DNA of 64,000 nt from Chryseobacterium sp. T16E-39 (GTDB lineage: Bacteria > Bacteroidota > Bacteroidia > Flavobacteriales > Weeksellaceae), in the NCBI RefSeq assembly GCF_002216065.1, contig NZ_CP022282.1, forward strand, positions 1,364,001 to 1,428,000, in the 5' to 3' direction. Both the position numbers and the translations under genes were made by a program. Positions 7,392 through 18,600 of the stretch are shown piece by piece (within the stretch, counting starts at the first letter, position 1; each line of letters opens with the position of its first letter). Below the pieces are notes generated by a model that had not been told where the DNA came from, searched no databases, and was given only the letters and a program-made list of their open reading frames with translations.

Positions 7392-8086
7392 TAGAGTCGA
7401 ATCAAGTTATAAGAAACTCCAATTCCAAACCCAGGATAAAACTGATTAGATGCAGGTATATAATAATATCCAGCTTGTATACCTATACCCCATTTTTTAG
7501 GCTTCATATCAATTCTCTTCTTGAAGTGTTCTACTCCATTTATTTTCATGTTCTTATCTGGAGACGAAATATCTATATAGGTATTCTCTTTACCAAAAAG
7601 CCATTTTTTGTCATTATACTTTACCACATCAACAACTGCATTATATTTATAATCTACAGTACTATCCTGAACATTTGAAACTATTTGGAGGTATTTGTTT
7701 TCATAGAATACACGAGCTTTCTTATTTACGTCCAATTCGGTTCTTGTTGCCTTTAATTGACCCTCAAGAGTAAATTTTGCCCGGGTTAATTCATCGATCT
7801 TCTCTTGTGCTATATTTAATGCAGGAGCAAGAGTATCGCTTACATAAGTCATGTAATTTTTGGTAATGTAGTTTTTTACTACTTCACCTTCTTCTTGCTT
7901 AAAAGTACCATGGGTTGTACTATCTTTCGGATTTATCCATTTAGGCAAATAAATAGTATCTCTTCTATTTTCAGATTCTTTTGCAATTCTGTCGTTTTTA
8001 CTTAAAGTAAACCATCCGCCGATAAGATTTGCAACTAATGCAATTGTTATCAAGGCTAAAACTGCTATAAATGCATTCTTTTTCAT
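7391..8086 (-). CDS. Membrane-anchored coiled-coil phage protein, spanin- or lysis-region candidate
   Basis: 231 aa. One N-terminal membrane helix (residues 5-25) is followed by an extracytoplasmic part: a linker, a coiled coil at about residues 90-125 and a C-terminal beta-rich region ending with glycine and aromatic residues (GIQAGYYYIPASNQFYPGFGIGVSYNL), like the end of a small barrel or outer-membrane contact. Similar proteins precede the endolysin in other Bacteroidota prophages. A spanin-like role in linking inner and outer membrane is possible but unproven. It overlaps the next gene upstream by 4 bp. Confidence 0.6.
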   Translation of the reverse strand: MKKNAFIAVLALITIALVANLIGGWFTLSKNDRIAKESENRRDTIYLPKWINPKDSTTHGTFKQEEGEVVKNYITKNYMTYVSDTLAPALNIAQEKIDELTRAKFTLEGQLKATRTELDVNKKARVFYENKYLQIVSNVQDSTVDYKYNAVVDVVKYNDKKWLFGKENTYIDISSPDKNMKINGVEHFKKRIDMKPKKWGIGIQAGYYYIPASNQFYPGFGIGVSYNLIRL

Positions 8087-8394
8087 TTTGCTTGGTTTAA
8101 TAGTGTTGTTGCTTGTTCTTGAGTCTTTTCCCGCAAGGTACTGTCAGCTTGTTTTATTGTTTCTTGCTTTATGTAACCCGCTTTCATTAAAAGTTCATCT
8201 TTTAGTTTATCCTTCTCTGTTTTCTCTTTTTCGTATAATTCTTTCCATGCTTTTTCAGAACTTTCATTTTTTCTGATGTTAATGAAGTAAGTGATCCAGA
8301 ACATTAAGAAAAATACCGATCCTACAAATGCAAGAGGATTTTTAGTAATAAGTTGTTGAATTTTACCGATCTCGTTTGTGTTAGGATTTGCCAT
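8083..8394 (-). CDS. Small membrane protein, holin candidate
   Basis: 103 aa. One membrane helix (about residues 22-40, AFVGSVFFLMFWITYFINI) followed by a long, highly charged cytoplasmic or periplasmic helix. Size, single helix and charged tail fit class III holins or inner-membrane spanins. It sits between the tail fibre gene and the membrane protein before the endolysin, so it belongs to the lysis region. Assignment is by context only. Confidence 0.55.
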   Translation of the reverse strand: MANPNTNEIGKIQQLITKNPLAFVGSVFFLMFWITYFINIRKNESSEKAWKELYEKEKTEKDKLKDELLMKAGYIKQETIKQADSTLREKTQEQATTLLNQAK

Positions 8395-8411
8395 TTCATT
8401 ATTTATAGTTT

Positions 8412-11153
8412 TTAATTATGAGCCACTAAAAGTCCTTTTTCAAATTGCATTGCTCTATTGGCGCCAACTGAATCTTTATAAGTTATTACAACACTTTGTC
8501 CTGCCTGCGAACCAATCAAAATGTCTCCTGTAATAATTTCAAGTGCATTATTAACGGTTCCGCCTGATGCCTCAAGTCTTAAAGCTGTATTATTAATGTT
8601 TGAGCCTGCAGAAGAAATGTCAGCTCCGATATTACTAATATTGCCTTCATCTCTCTCACTTGTAATTCTAAATCTGTTTTTATAAGTTGGGTTGCCCGGG
8701 AAATTATCCGACGAAATTGAAACGCCACTAAGGAATATTCCAGAATTATCGAATTCTCCAAAAAGTAACTTACCCATTGAACTCGTTAAAGTTGTAGGTG
8801 TTATTTTCCACCCATTAACACCACCAATAAAACCTGAATCAGCATTAATTGTCCCCTTAATGTCCGCGTTTTCAGCAATCATTTTACCGTTGTGTTGAAC
8901 TCTGAATGGGGCTGTATTTCTGTTTTCAAAATCTGAACCTGCACCAAATCGAACACTTATGCCTGTTGTATCGCCATCGTCTGTTTTTCCTGAAATAAAG
9001 GCGTTTCTTATAGTCCCCTCACCTACTTCGATAACTTCAGACATTAAAAGACCTCCGTCAATTGAAGTGAATCCATCCGAACCGTTGCCAAATTTTATTT
9101 TACCTTTAATCTCGCCAGTATCAAGGTTGAAATAATTCTGTCCGTCTAATGAAGAAATAATCCCAGTTCTGATAAGACCTCCGTTTATTGTAGTTGTACC
9201 GACGGTAACCGAAAGAACACGAACTCCATCAACTACAGAGTGCAGAAGTCCAATAAGGAAAAAATAATCATTGGCATCAGAATCGAATTTTATTTGTTCT
9301 TGTGTGAAGACAATAGATCCGGACTGATCTGTCTTGCTGCATTTACCATAAACATATCTCCAAGTATCATCAGGAATAGTTTCAATGTTTTCTGGAATAT
9401 TCCATTCTTTATCCATGGTTTGAGAGTAAATAATACCAGGATTAACTTTTACTTTGTTCTTATCGTTTTCATACATTAAATAGAAAACCACAGAACAGCT
9501 AATTTGCTGGCTTCTTGCACCAACTGTAAGCATATTCGTTTCGATTGAATTTGGACGGATGTTTTCGGGATTGAAATAATCATCTGTATCAAACACAAGG
9601 TTCTTAAGTTCTTCAGTGGTTTTTAGTCCTATTTTTGAGTAGTTAATATTTCCAAGATTGACAATCGACATTACATTTTTAATCTCTTTAATATCAAGTA
9701 TAACCTGGGAACTGTAATTAATCTCATAAGTATCTGCAATGACTATTTTTGTCCTATAGGGATTATAATCACCGTTCTCAATGAAACTTATAGTTTCTTG
9801 GTTAACTCTCAGAACCTTATTTATACCAAGTTCTTCATCTATGACACGGATATAATCACCTATATCAAACTTTCCTAAACCTATTTTCTCCATGTAAGCA
9901 GGATCTACGCCCAGATCATAAGAAACTTTTGCATTTTTATGCAAGTCGAATTGTTCCAAACCCTTTACTAAAAGTTCATTTTCCGCATTATCTATGTAAG
10001 ATTTAGGCATAACAATATCAATGATCACGTATTCATCACCTAAAGCAAATTGAAATGCAGCTGAAGCTTCATCAGGAAAGCTTTGCCCCTGATCATTTTT
10101 GAAAGGAATTATTTCAAACGATTTTGTTGTGTGATTATAACCACCTTTTTTAATTTCAAATTCATATCCAGCAAGATTTCCGGTTTTTACACTGATCTTT
10201 GCAGATGTCCCAGCAATAAGATATTTTGTAGTAACTCCATCAGACTCTTTCTCATTCAAGTCAAAATCCATTGTGTTATCACTGAATTTGAATTTTGTAT
10301 CTCCTAAAGACGTTATTTTTCCGGTTCTATGTGGGTAAATATCATCGAAAGTGATTGTACCTTCTTTAAGTCCAAATGAAGCAATGGCCTGTTCATTTTC
10401 AATGTAGTCTGAATTGGGTAGCTTTAAATGTGTACTGAAATTTCTGTATTCGTTGGGTATATTTTCGGTACCTCCGGAAACATATAGACGATTAATAATA
10501 TCATTATCATCTACATTGTTTCTATTCAGATTATATAATCCTTTCCCCTTTCCATATTCAAAAGCAATTGGGACTTTTTTGCCATAATCTCCGGTATGAA
10601 TAACAAACTTTCCATTTTCAACTTTAACCCAGAAATCAGTATTAAAGCCATTTTCTTTTGAGCATATTTTCTGTAAAGCAGATAAGCAGGTATCATCACC
10701 AAAAGTTAACGATTTTGTTTCTCCATTAGTAAAGTTTCCAATTTCCCAGTTTGTAGAGAAACGCTGCATATTGTTTTTAAGACACAATAAGAATGTTTCA
10801 ATTGTACCGATTAACGGAAAATCTGTATCTGTTTTAAAGCCTGTAGCATCGGTATTAAAATATTTACAACGAAGCAGATCAAACATTAATCCCTGTGCTA
10901 TAATATTGTATTCGTATTGAGACGAGTTGTTTTTATTTACTCCAGGTAATGCATTAATTCTATATACAGAACCGAATAGGACGAAGTAATCATTAATTCG
11001 AATATCTAATACAGAAGCAGAATTAAGCTTTATTGAGACTGAGTCATCAGACAACAGTACTCTATTTAAAGTGGCAGTTTCCACTGTGCGTTTCCCTCTC
11101 TCAATTAAATTAAAGAGAGGCGTTCCGCTTCTGTATAGTGTTATATTATTCAT
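8412..11153 (-). CDS. Tail tip / tail-associated receptor-binding protein
   Basis: 913 aa. The N-terminal 400 residues look like a Tal/baseplate-hub domain: beta-rich, beginning MNNITLYRSGTPLFNLIERG, with a section that switches lines of strands and loops. The C-terminal half carries the modular pattern of phage host-specificity proteins (GGLIRTGIISSLDGQNYFNLDTG, then GTINADSGFIGGVNGWKI), known from tail tips of many siphoviruses. It would sit at the distal end of the tail and contact the cell surface. Its start overlaps the stop of the preceding gene by one base. Usual size for this type of protein; no truncation. Confidence 0.8.
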   Translation of the reverse strand: MNNITLYRSGTPLFNLIERGKRTVETATLNRVLLSDDSVSIKLNSASVLDIRINDYFVLFGSVYRINALPGVNKNNSSQYEYNIIAQGLMFDLLRCKYFNTDATGFKTDTDFPLIGTIETFLLCLKNNMQRFSTNWEIGNFTNGETKSLTFGDDTCLSALQKICSKENGFNTDFWVKVENGKFVIHTGDYGKKVPIAFEYGKGKGLYNLNRNNVDDNDIINRLYVSGGTENIPNEYRNFSTHLKLPNSDYIENEQAIASFGLKEGTITFDDIYPHRTGKITSLGDTKFKFSDNTMDFDLNEKESDGVTTKYLIAGTSAKISVKTGNLAGYEFEIKKGGYNHTTKSFEIIPFKNDQGQSFPDEASAAFQFALGDEYVIIDIVMPKSYIDNAENELLVKGLEQFDLHKNAKVSYDLGVDPAYMEKIGLGKFDIGDYIRVIDEELGINKVLRVNQETISFIENGDYNPYRTKIVIADTYEINYSSQVILDIKEIKNVMSIVNLGNINYSKIGLKTTEELKNLVFDTDDYFNPENIRPNSIETNMLTVGARSQQISCSVVFYLMYENDKNKVKVNPGIIYSQTMDKEWNIPENIETIPDDTWRYVYGKCSKTDQSGSIVFTQEQIKFDSDANDYFFLIGLLHSVVDGVRVLSVTVGTTTINGGLIRTGIISSLDGQNYFNLDTGEIKGKIKFGNGSDGFTSIDGGLLMSEVIEVGEGTIRNAFISGKTDDGDTTGISVRFGAGSDFENRNTAPFRVQHNGKMIAENADIKGTINADSGFIGGVNGWKITPTTLTSSMGKLLFGEFDNSGIFLSGVSISSDNFPGNPTYKNRFRITSERDEGNISNIGADISSAGSNINNTALRLEASGGTVNNALEIITGDILIGSQAGQSVVITYKDSVGANRAMQFEKGLLVAHN

Positions 11154-14143
11154 TATCCAAAGAATTTTATTAAGCCAGAAATTCCCATTGCAATAGATTT
11201 AGACCCTAATATTTCATCTGGATGTACTGCATTAATTTTTACAGTTTCAGTTTTTGTACTTCCTTTGCTGACAGGCCTTGTTTCTTCTGGGAAATCATAG
11301 TCGGTATCTACAGATAGATGTACCGGAATAAGATAAACTCTATTATTGTACGAAGTACTATTATCATATTCCTGATGCAACCTTTTTTGCCAGGTCACAA
11401 GTCCTGTTTTTCTGTACATTTCTGCATATTGTCCATTCGAGTAGTTTTCACCGAAAGCGTTCTGATCAGTTGGAGGGAATGTTACTACAATACCTATTCG
11501 AATTGTAGAATCATATGCATGTATACTAGAAATAATATCATTATACTTTGCAATGGCAATATCAACTCTTGTTTGCGCATCTGATAAAGTCACTGCGCTA
11601 AATATCTCATTGATTCCTATCTGAATTGCTACAGTTCCATTACTTGCAAAAGTTTGATTTGTTATACTTAAATAATACGCGAAATCAAATTTATTAGTTG
11701 ATGGGTTAAAGAACTTATTTACTACAGGTTGTGTTACTGAAGAATAATTGATTATTGCATCACCGGAACCACTGACTTTATTCAAGGTCCCGGTGTTCGT
11801 TGGTCCAGTACCAGTCAATACTGCAACGGAAAAATAAGCAGTACCACCAGTGCCACCAGTGGGATTTACTTCGTCAACTCTATACGTATTTGATCCTTGA
11901 GAATAAACAGACCCTAATCCCGGCCAAACCGAAGGTGTAGCTGTAATATTTATTTTGTACAATGGCAGTCCAGCGGTATAAAAAGTGTCAACTCTAGCAC
12001 CTGAAATCGCTTCATTTTTATAGCCCGCAGGACCTTGTTCGCCAATACATCGGATTTTCATGACATCATTGCCAAAAATATCGTCCATTAAAGGCCCTGT
12101 AATCTTTTTACCAGTTCCTGTACTGTCTGCAATTAATAAAAAGTCCCTTGTCACGCCATTCCCCGCATTTAAACCAACAGAAAGCAGGTTTTGAACTTTA
12201 CTGGCTAAAACATCACGCCCACGCATTACATATAAAGCCATTGTTTGATTCATACTTTCTGGAACGGGATCCAAACGCCATTGTCTTTTGTATTGTTTTC
12301 CAACAGGACCATCATAGTTTAGAACATAATTATCATTATTATCTCCAAATTGAGGAACACAAACATTCTTGTTATAAATGTTTAATTGCGATCCAGGAAA
12401 TACATGATACTTCGAAGTGTATAAAACATCCGGATCTCCAAAACCTCTAATTCTGTCTGATTCCTTTTTAGTAAGTTGCTTTTCAAAATGTCCTTTAATA
12501 ACTTCACAGTACATGACATATTTCAGGTTTGAAACAGTCCCAGTTAAGGTATCCGTTCCTAATGCTGTAGTATATTTTACTGCTAAAACCGAATTAAAAT
12601 CAGTTGCAGCTGCTCCACCATATAAGGAAAACATCCCGTTCCCTATGAAAGAGACGAAAATATCTTTATCAGCTGTGTTGATGTATGTTTCATCAAGATC
12701 AAAATAAATATTCTTAATAACATTCAGCTCTAATGATACGGGCTTAGTTTTGTTAAAGATGATTGGACCTGTGCTACTTGTTTCTCTTACGATACAAGTA
12801 ACCTGGGTAGGAATCATCGTTGCATCAAATGCTTTAAACATATAACCCAATCGATTAAAATTGGTCAATTTACCTTTGATCTGTCCCCAGCCTTTGAAAA
12901 TGGAATTATTTACGTTCAAGGTAATTGTTCCCTTTGTATCAAGCGAATCAGTAACAAATCCGTCTGTAATAACAGCATCATATTCAGCTATCTTTTCCGC
13001 TACTGCTTTTGATTCAACCGGGTTAGTATCAGTCAGGGAAACTTTCTTGGATATAAGAGAATCTTTAAATTTTATAGTTTCTGTAACCTTGTTAAGAACA
13101 AGATAAAATCTTTGCTTTGGACTTGCGCCATCGGCTGATTGAGTTGGAAAATCTGCATAAGTCATTGTATCTGACTTGTACTTATAAGGAACCGTTCCAG
13201 CTGTATTGCCTTTGAAAAGTCCCGTCTTTCCATTGCACCAAAACTCTACCCAAAGAACTTTATTACTTGTATTGGTAATTAGAGAGTGATCAAATGCTAC
13301 ATCTACAACATCACCTTCAGCGATTGAAACAGTCTTCTTAACTCTAGCAAGCTCAGTTCCTGTCATTGATTCCTCACAGATACGCATATTTACTTCTGTG
13401 ACTGGCTTTGTTGTTCCTGAAATCTGACCAACTTTAATAACTGTTTGATTAAAGTCTTTATATGATGCGAAAGCAAAAGCGAAAGCTGCAAAATTATTTG
13501 AACTGGCAAAAAACTCATTTGAAGTATAAGTATCAGTTTTTACGCTTTCTGTTATGTATGTTTTTATCGAAACTGCTTCACCAATTCTCTTCCATATTAA
13601 AGAATCATCGTTGGGAATATCAGTTATTGTTGCAGACTTCCCAGGCAAAACATACCAATAAATATCATTATACAAAGTTTGTGTATCAGGACCAGCAGGA
13701 AAATCTAAATCTGCAAATTTTGCAACATTATTAGAAACATCTGGCATTTTAGTTTCTGAACGAGTCCAAACAGTACCTTTTTTATAAAACATAGTATAAT
13801 ATCCACGCTTTGCACGAAGATTACCCAGATTAGGATATTTCGTCCCCCAATCTGCTGTACTATTTGGATCAGTTGGTTTATCATCTTCTGAGGAAATTTC
13901 AGGCTTATATGATCCGTCTTCTGTTGGTGCTGGACTAGTTGGGTTTACTGTACCTTTAAAATCTGATTCTACCTGCTCTTTAAGAGTTTCAATTTTTTGA
14001 TCAAGCTGATTTGATAAGCTTGCAAAATCAGTATTGAACTTGTCTTTTGATACAGCGTTGCCAAGCAGACCATCCTTATCAATTGTTGCAATATTTGCTG
14101 GTGGTACTAAATCCGTTACATTTATGTTAATCTGATCACTCAT
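11153..14143 (-). CDS. Tail protein with C-terminal SGNH/GDSL esterase domain
   Basis: 996 aa. A short coiled N-terminus and a linker rich in Pro, Asp and Thr are followed by repeated beta-sandwich-like units. From about residue 660 the sequence changes to an SGNH hydrolase: block I FLLIADSTG (Ser nucleophile near 670), a block III-like IQIGINEIF (near 836) and block V AVHPDEILG with the catalytic His (near 972). SGNH enzymes remove acetyl or acyl groups; on a phage tail this would deacetylate capsule or LPS during adsorption. The third block has GINE instead of the common GxND. Co-transcribed with the tail tip gene. Confidence 0.8.
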   Translation of the reverse strand: MSDQININVTDLVPPANIATIDKDGLLGNAVSKDKFNTDFASLSNQLDQKIETLKEQVESDFKGTVNPTSPAPTEDGSYKPEISSEDDKPTDPNSTADWGTKYPNLGNLRAKRGYYTMFYKKGTVWTRSETKMPDVSNNVAKFADLDFPAGPDTQTLYNDIYWYVLPGKSATITDIPNDDSLIWKRIGEAVSIKTYITESVKTDTYTSNEFFASSNNFAAFAFAFASYKDFNQTVIKVGQISGTTKPVTEVNMRICEESMTGTELARVKKTVSIAEGDVVDVAFDHSLITNTSNKVLWVEFWCNGKTGLFKGNTAGTVPYKYKSDTMTYADFPTQSADGASPKQRFYLVLNKVTETIKFKDSLISKKVSLTDTNPVESKAVAEKIAEYDAVITDGFVTDSLDTKGTITLNVNNSIFKGWGQIKGKLTNFNRLGYMFKAFDATMIPTQVTCIVRETSSTGPIIFNKTKPVSLELNVIKNIYFDLDETYINTADKDIFVSFIGNGMFSLYGGAAATDFNSVLAVKYTTALGTDTLTGTVSNLKYVMYCEVIKGHFEKQLTKKESDRIRGFGDPDVLYTSKYHVFPGSQLNIYNKNVCVPQFGDNNDNYVLNYDGPVGKQYKRQWRLDPVPESMNQTMALYVMRGRDVLASKVQNLLSVGLNAGNGVTRDFLLIADSTGTGKKITGPLMDDIFGNDVMKIRCIGEQGPAGYKNEAISGARVDTFYTAGLPLYKINITATPSVWPGLGSVYSQGSNTYRVDEVNPTGGTGGTAYFSVAVLTGTGPTNTGTLNKVSGSGDAIINYSSVTQPVVNKFFNPSTNKFDFAYYLSITNQTFASNGTVAIQIGINEIFSAVTLSDAQTRVDIAIAKYNDIISSIHAYDSTIRIGIVVTFPPTDQNAFGENYSNGQYAEMYRKTGLVTWQKRLHQEYDNSTSYNNRVYLIPVHLSVDTDYDFPEETRPVSKGSTKTETVKINAVHPDEILGSKSIAMGISGLIKFFG

Positions 14144-14161
14144 TTTATATAGTTTTCTTTT

Positions 14162-15184
14162 TTAAATTTTCTCCCAAATTGTTTGAGCTGCAGTAGAGAG
14201 TTCTTTCATTTCCTCAATATTCCCTGCAATAATTATTATCTTCTCCTTTCCTGTCATATCTTTCCATTCTCCAAGTATCTCCGCTGTTTCAATGCGTGCA
14301 TCATTGTAAACTATACCAGGAATATCGTTTCCTGAAGTATCTAATATTTTGAATATGAATTTCCCGTATTGATTTACATTTAAGTCTCTGACAAAGTCGT
14401 GTGAATTTGATCCTTGAACACCTTCTATTGTGCTTGTAATTGCTGCAACTTCATAAGTGTTATCTGGTTTTCTTCCGATCACATATAGAATTACATTTTG
14501 AGCGGCTGGCAGGGTGAATTTTATACTGATAGAATATGTCTGAACGTTTTCAGGAACGGAATAGAACTCAAAAAAATCATCATTTATTGAACTCTTCTCT
14601 ATTACTGATATTCCAGAACCTTGATAAGATGGAAAAGCATAATCCTTTGTTAGGCTTACATCTCCCCTACCTATTTGTTTAGTTCCATCACCAAAGAATA
14701 TTTCAGTTTCAGAGTCTATTTTGTAAGAAAGTTTGAATTTATCAAGTGATGTCTTTAGAACGGTCTTTATTGGGTTGGGTTCGATGAATTTCAAAGAGAA
14801 GATTCCATACATAACCCCATCTTTAAAGGTTTTTTCTGGTTTTACTTCATCTTTTGCGAATACCTCATAGGGTAAAGTTTTAAATCCAAGCGGTTCAATA
14901 TGGAGTCTTTGTGTACCTGGTTTAGAAAATTCGCCAATTACGAAGTTCATGAAGTTATCAAACATTACCTCCCAATTATCACCACGGATGAAACACTTTA
15001 ACTCAATAATACGCTCTTTATATTTCGGCTTCTTTAAATCCGGGGAAATACCATGATATTCAGCCCAATCATACTGTGTGACGTTTTTACGTTCTAATAA
15101 ACCAACAAGACCAATTGATTCCGAAACATATACTCCGTAATCCTTAAAATTTTTGTCGTTTAAAGAATATTTTACTTCACTCAT
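14162..15184 (-). CDS. Distal tail (Dit-like) protein
   Basis: 340 aa. The N-terminal 130 residues match the distal-tail type: YSLNDKNFKDYGVYVSESIG, then KPKYKERIIELKCFIRG and LHIEPLGFKTLPYEV. In siphoviruses Dit forms the hexameric ring joining tail tube to tip. The C-terminal 200 residues are an extra beta-rich domain, possibly carbohydrate binding. Position directly before the large tail-tip proteins and after the tape measure fits. Overlaps the 163-aa gene by 4 bp. Confidence 0.75.
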   Translation of the reverse strand: MSEVKYSLNDKNFKDYGVYVSESIGLVGLLERKNVTQYDWAEYHGISPDLKKPKYKERIIELKCFIRGDNWEVMFDNFMNFVIGEFSKPGTQRLHIEPLGFKTLPYEVFAKDEVKPEKTFKDGVMYGIFSLKFIEPNPIKTVLKTSLDKFKLSYKIDSETEIFFGDGTKQIGRGDVSLTKDYAFPSYQGSGISVIEKSSINDDFFEFYSVPENVQTYSISIKFTLPAAQNVILYVIGRKPDNTYEVAAITSTIEGVQGSNSHDFVRDLNVNQYGKFIFKILDTSGNDIPGIVYNDARIETAEILGEWKDMTGKEKIIIIAGNIEEMKELSTAAQTIWEKI

Positions 15185-15672
15185 TTCTTAAAACTTGACT
15201 TGTGAATTCTTACATCACCTATTGATTTTATATTTTGATTTCCATAACAGAAAACTTCTACTCTTGAATTGTCGAAACTTTCAATATCTAATTCCGCATT
15301 GTCCAAAAGATTTATAATGACAAAAGCATTGTCTACTACTCTGACTTTAGCTTTTGTGTTGTGTCGCAATATCAATTGTGAAACATTGAAATCTGTATAG
15401 GTCATCTGAACATTTGAATTTCCAAAAAAAGCAGCTTTTGGTAAATTGTTTGGCATTCCGGTATAGTCGGTAAACAATCCATAGACTTCACTTTGTCCTT
15501 TAAATTCACGCAAAACATTTAATGAAGGGAAATCATTTTCCATCGACCAATCATCACCCATGAAATACATTTCACACAGATTCTTTACCGATGAATCAGA
15601 AATCATCTTTTCTTGCCATGGTTTGCACAGATTTTTTTCTATTGCCTGTTTTAAAATTTCTGATGTTTCCAT
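15181..15672 (-). CDS. Tail-module protein with beta-solenoid-like C-terminus
   Basis: 163 aa. The first 60 residues are helical; the rest is a run of short alternating strands (VRVVDNAFVIINLLDNAELDI ends with SFDNSRVEVFCYG) suggestive of a small right-handed beta helix. It lies between tape measure and Dit-like genes, overlapping both by 1-4 bp. I recall proteins of this type in other Bacteroidota phages at the same place, with no known function. Confidence 0.6.
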   Translation of the reverse strand: METSEILKQAIEKNLCKPWQEKMISDSSVKNLCEMYFMGDDWSMENDFPSLNVLREFKGQSEVYGLFTDYTGMPNNLPKAAFFGNSNVQMTYTDFNVSQLILRHNTKAKVRVVDNAFVIINLLDNAELDIESFDNSRVEVFCYGNQNIKSIGDVRIHKSSFKK

Positions 15673-18600
15673 TATATACCTGCTAGTCCGTTTTTAGTTT
15701 TAGAATTAATTTCAGATAGTGTCTTGTCCATGTTGTGAAGCTTTCGAGTGTTTGTTTCAATTTGAGAAAGCAATACTGTTTGACTATTGGCAACTGTCTG
15801 GTTAGTTTGCATTATTTTCAGAACTGCGGCTATATTTATACGCACAGCATTAAATTGAGCCTCTAATTCACCTGCTGTTTTTTCTGTGATACCTTTTATA
15901 TCTCCTTTTAATCCTTGGGCATTTTCCGCGGATTCTCCGAAAAGATCTTGATATTGCTTTAGAGCTTCCATGTACTTCTTCATAGCATCCTCGCCCATTG
16001 CTTTAATCTTCTCTCTTTCTTCTGCGGTAAGACCATCGAAACTACCACCTACCGGTGTTGCAGCCATTTGTGCTTTTAAAGCTCCGATTAAGTCTAAAAC
16101 TCTTTGTTTTTCAGCTTTTAATGCTAAAACATATTTGGTGTTTTCAGGACTGTAATAACTTGCACTTTCAGCAGTTTTAATTTTATCTTCAATATCTTTT
16201 ATATCTTGTTGGTACTTTGAGATCTGCGCATCATTTGCATTTGAGTTTCCATTACCAAATCCCATTGAAGAATAAAGCTTATTCACCATTTCCTCAATAG
16301 CAGGCTCAAGTATTTTTATTTTTAAGGCATTTGCTACCGCATTTCGCATAACATCATCCACGATCTTATCGAAAGAAGCTGCTGCATCCTCACCCTTACC
16401 GAAAGCATCAATCATTGCATTTGCAAGATTCTCAGATAATTCTTTAAAGTCAGTAGATGTTACGCTCTTTTTAAAATTGTCCATAACAGATTCAATCTGC
16501 TGTCCCACTTGACTTATTTGACCATTTAAACTCGTTATTTTATCTTGATCAACTTTTTTCTTCTTCTGTTCTTCATCACGCATCTGTGTAAGAAGTCTTT
16601 TTTGCTCGGTTAGGTTTTCAACTAATCCTCGTTGCATTTGGATTGCTGCTTCACCTGCTGTTTTCTCTATAGAATTTTGTAGTTCATCATAAGAAGTTTT
16701 AAGGTCTTCAACAGCTCTTTGCCATTCCTTTATATTTCTCTCATAGTGCTTATCATCCCCTAGTAACTTAACCATTGCACTAACAACCTGAACGATTCCG
16801 GAAATCATTTGCCCATAATTTCCAGAGAAATATCCAGCAACAGCATTTATAATTCCATCGATCAACTGTTGTACTTCAGCTAAAGTTTGTTTTAATTCAT
16901 CTGACAGACCACCGAATGCATCTCCAATTGTTGATACAACATCTAGGGTCGCATTAGCCGCAGTTGCAGTTACTTCAATAATATTTACGAATGCTTGATT
17001 GGTTTCTTCGAGCTTCTCTTTGTATTTATCACTGCCCTTTCCTGATTTTATTTCTATATCATAAAGCTCTTTTCTTTTCTGCTTATAATTATCTACAGAT
17101 ATTGATATTGCTTTAAAGGGATCTCTACTTGCTGTCATTTCTCCAAGCTTTTTATAGACATCCTGATATGCTATTAAATCCTCTGTTTTTAAAGAAAGTC
17201 CAGCGCTTGATTCTAGAAATGCCTTAAACTGTAAACGCATTTTTTCAAGCGTTTTAGGTCCAATTTTTGAAAGATCACCAAAAGCTTTAACCCATAAATC
17301 AGTTTTTTGGAAAAGCTCTAACGACATATTAGAAATATCTTTAGCTTGCTTTTTATTTGCTTTTTCAGTTAAATCTGTTTTTTGTTCAGGTGTAGTTGTT
17401 TTGTCTTTTGCAATCTTATCTCGAATAAGATCATATTCTTTTTCAATTGCCAGTTTTCTTTCCTCAAAAGTCCTTTGCTCTTTCAGAAATTCTGAATAAG
17501 TATCCTGCTGAGATTGAAGAATGTTTCGTTTTTGTTCAGTGAAATATAATTTCTTTTCTAAGAAATCTTTTGAATTTCCGCCTGCTTTCTCAAAAGCTGC
17601 ATCTTCTGCTTTTTCTAAAAATTCAAGTTGATCAACCAAAGAAGGTAACTTTTTCAGAGAATCGTCAATACCTCTTTTAAATCCTTCTAATGGAGTTTCT
17701 GTGCCATTTAATGATCTGATTTTTTCTTGAAGGAAAATAAGATCTTGCTTTTGTTGGTCAGAAATGATGCCTTGATCAGAAAGATTTTTTAAAGCTTCTT
17801 CCTGTTTTTCTAAAAATTGTAGATAGTTCTGAGAACCTTTAAATAATTCTTTATATTGAGCATCAGCTGTTTCTTTTCCATAATATTCAGCAATTTTATA
17901 ATAGTTATTCCACTGCCTTTCGCCTTCCTCCATTCTTTCTTGAAAACTTTTATATTGACGAGCTTTTATTTCTTCATTTATTTTTTCAAGACGATCAGAT
18001 GCTTCTTGAGAACTTATTACCTCGCCTGTTAAGTATGGATTACCTTTTTTATCTTTGTCGTTACCATATTTATCGACAGTTCTCAACTTTACAACACCAT
18101 TTGCGGCGGTATCATAAGCTTTTTGCAATAAATTTGCACGTCTTTGAAGCTCTTCAATAGATCCTTCTGGAATTATTTCTGCAAGTTGCTTATTGTCTTT
18201 CTTCTCCTTTTTAGGATTTAATAAGTCACGATATTTTTCGATCTGGTCACGATAAGCATTCCATGCCTTTGAGCCCACAACTGCTTTTTTCTTTAGATCT
18301 TCTAATCTCTTTATCTCTTCTTCATACCATTCTTGAGTACCTTTCTTAGGTCCGGAATCTAATGCTGCATCACCTATATTACTCCAGGCGTCACGTAATT
18401 CTTTATCATTTTTTTTGGTCGCATCATTTATACCTTTAGCAACATCGTCAGCCAGAATATTAAATTGCTTATTAATTTCATCACGCGTTTTTATAGCAGC
18501 TTTAGCAGGGTTGTATGCTGAGTAATCTATACCCTCTTCGAGTTTAAATTCACGATACATACCAGCCCCAATATTTTCCTTCTTCGCATTTTCAGCTCTT

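Noticed and set aside
12861-13106. 81-aa open frame on the plus strand within the tail gene
   Set aside because: Antisense to an uninterrupted 996-codon gene; no start signal or motif supports it.
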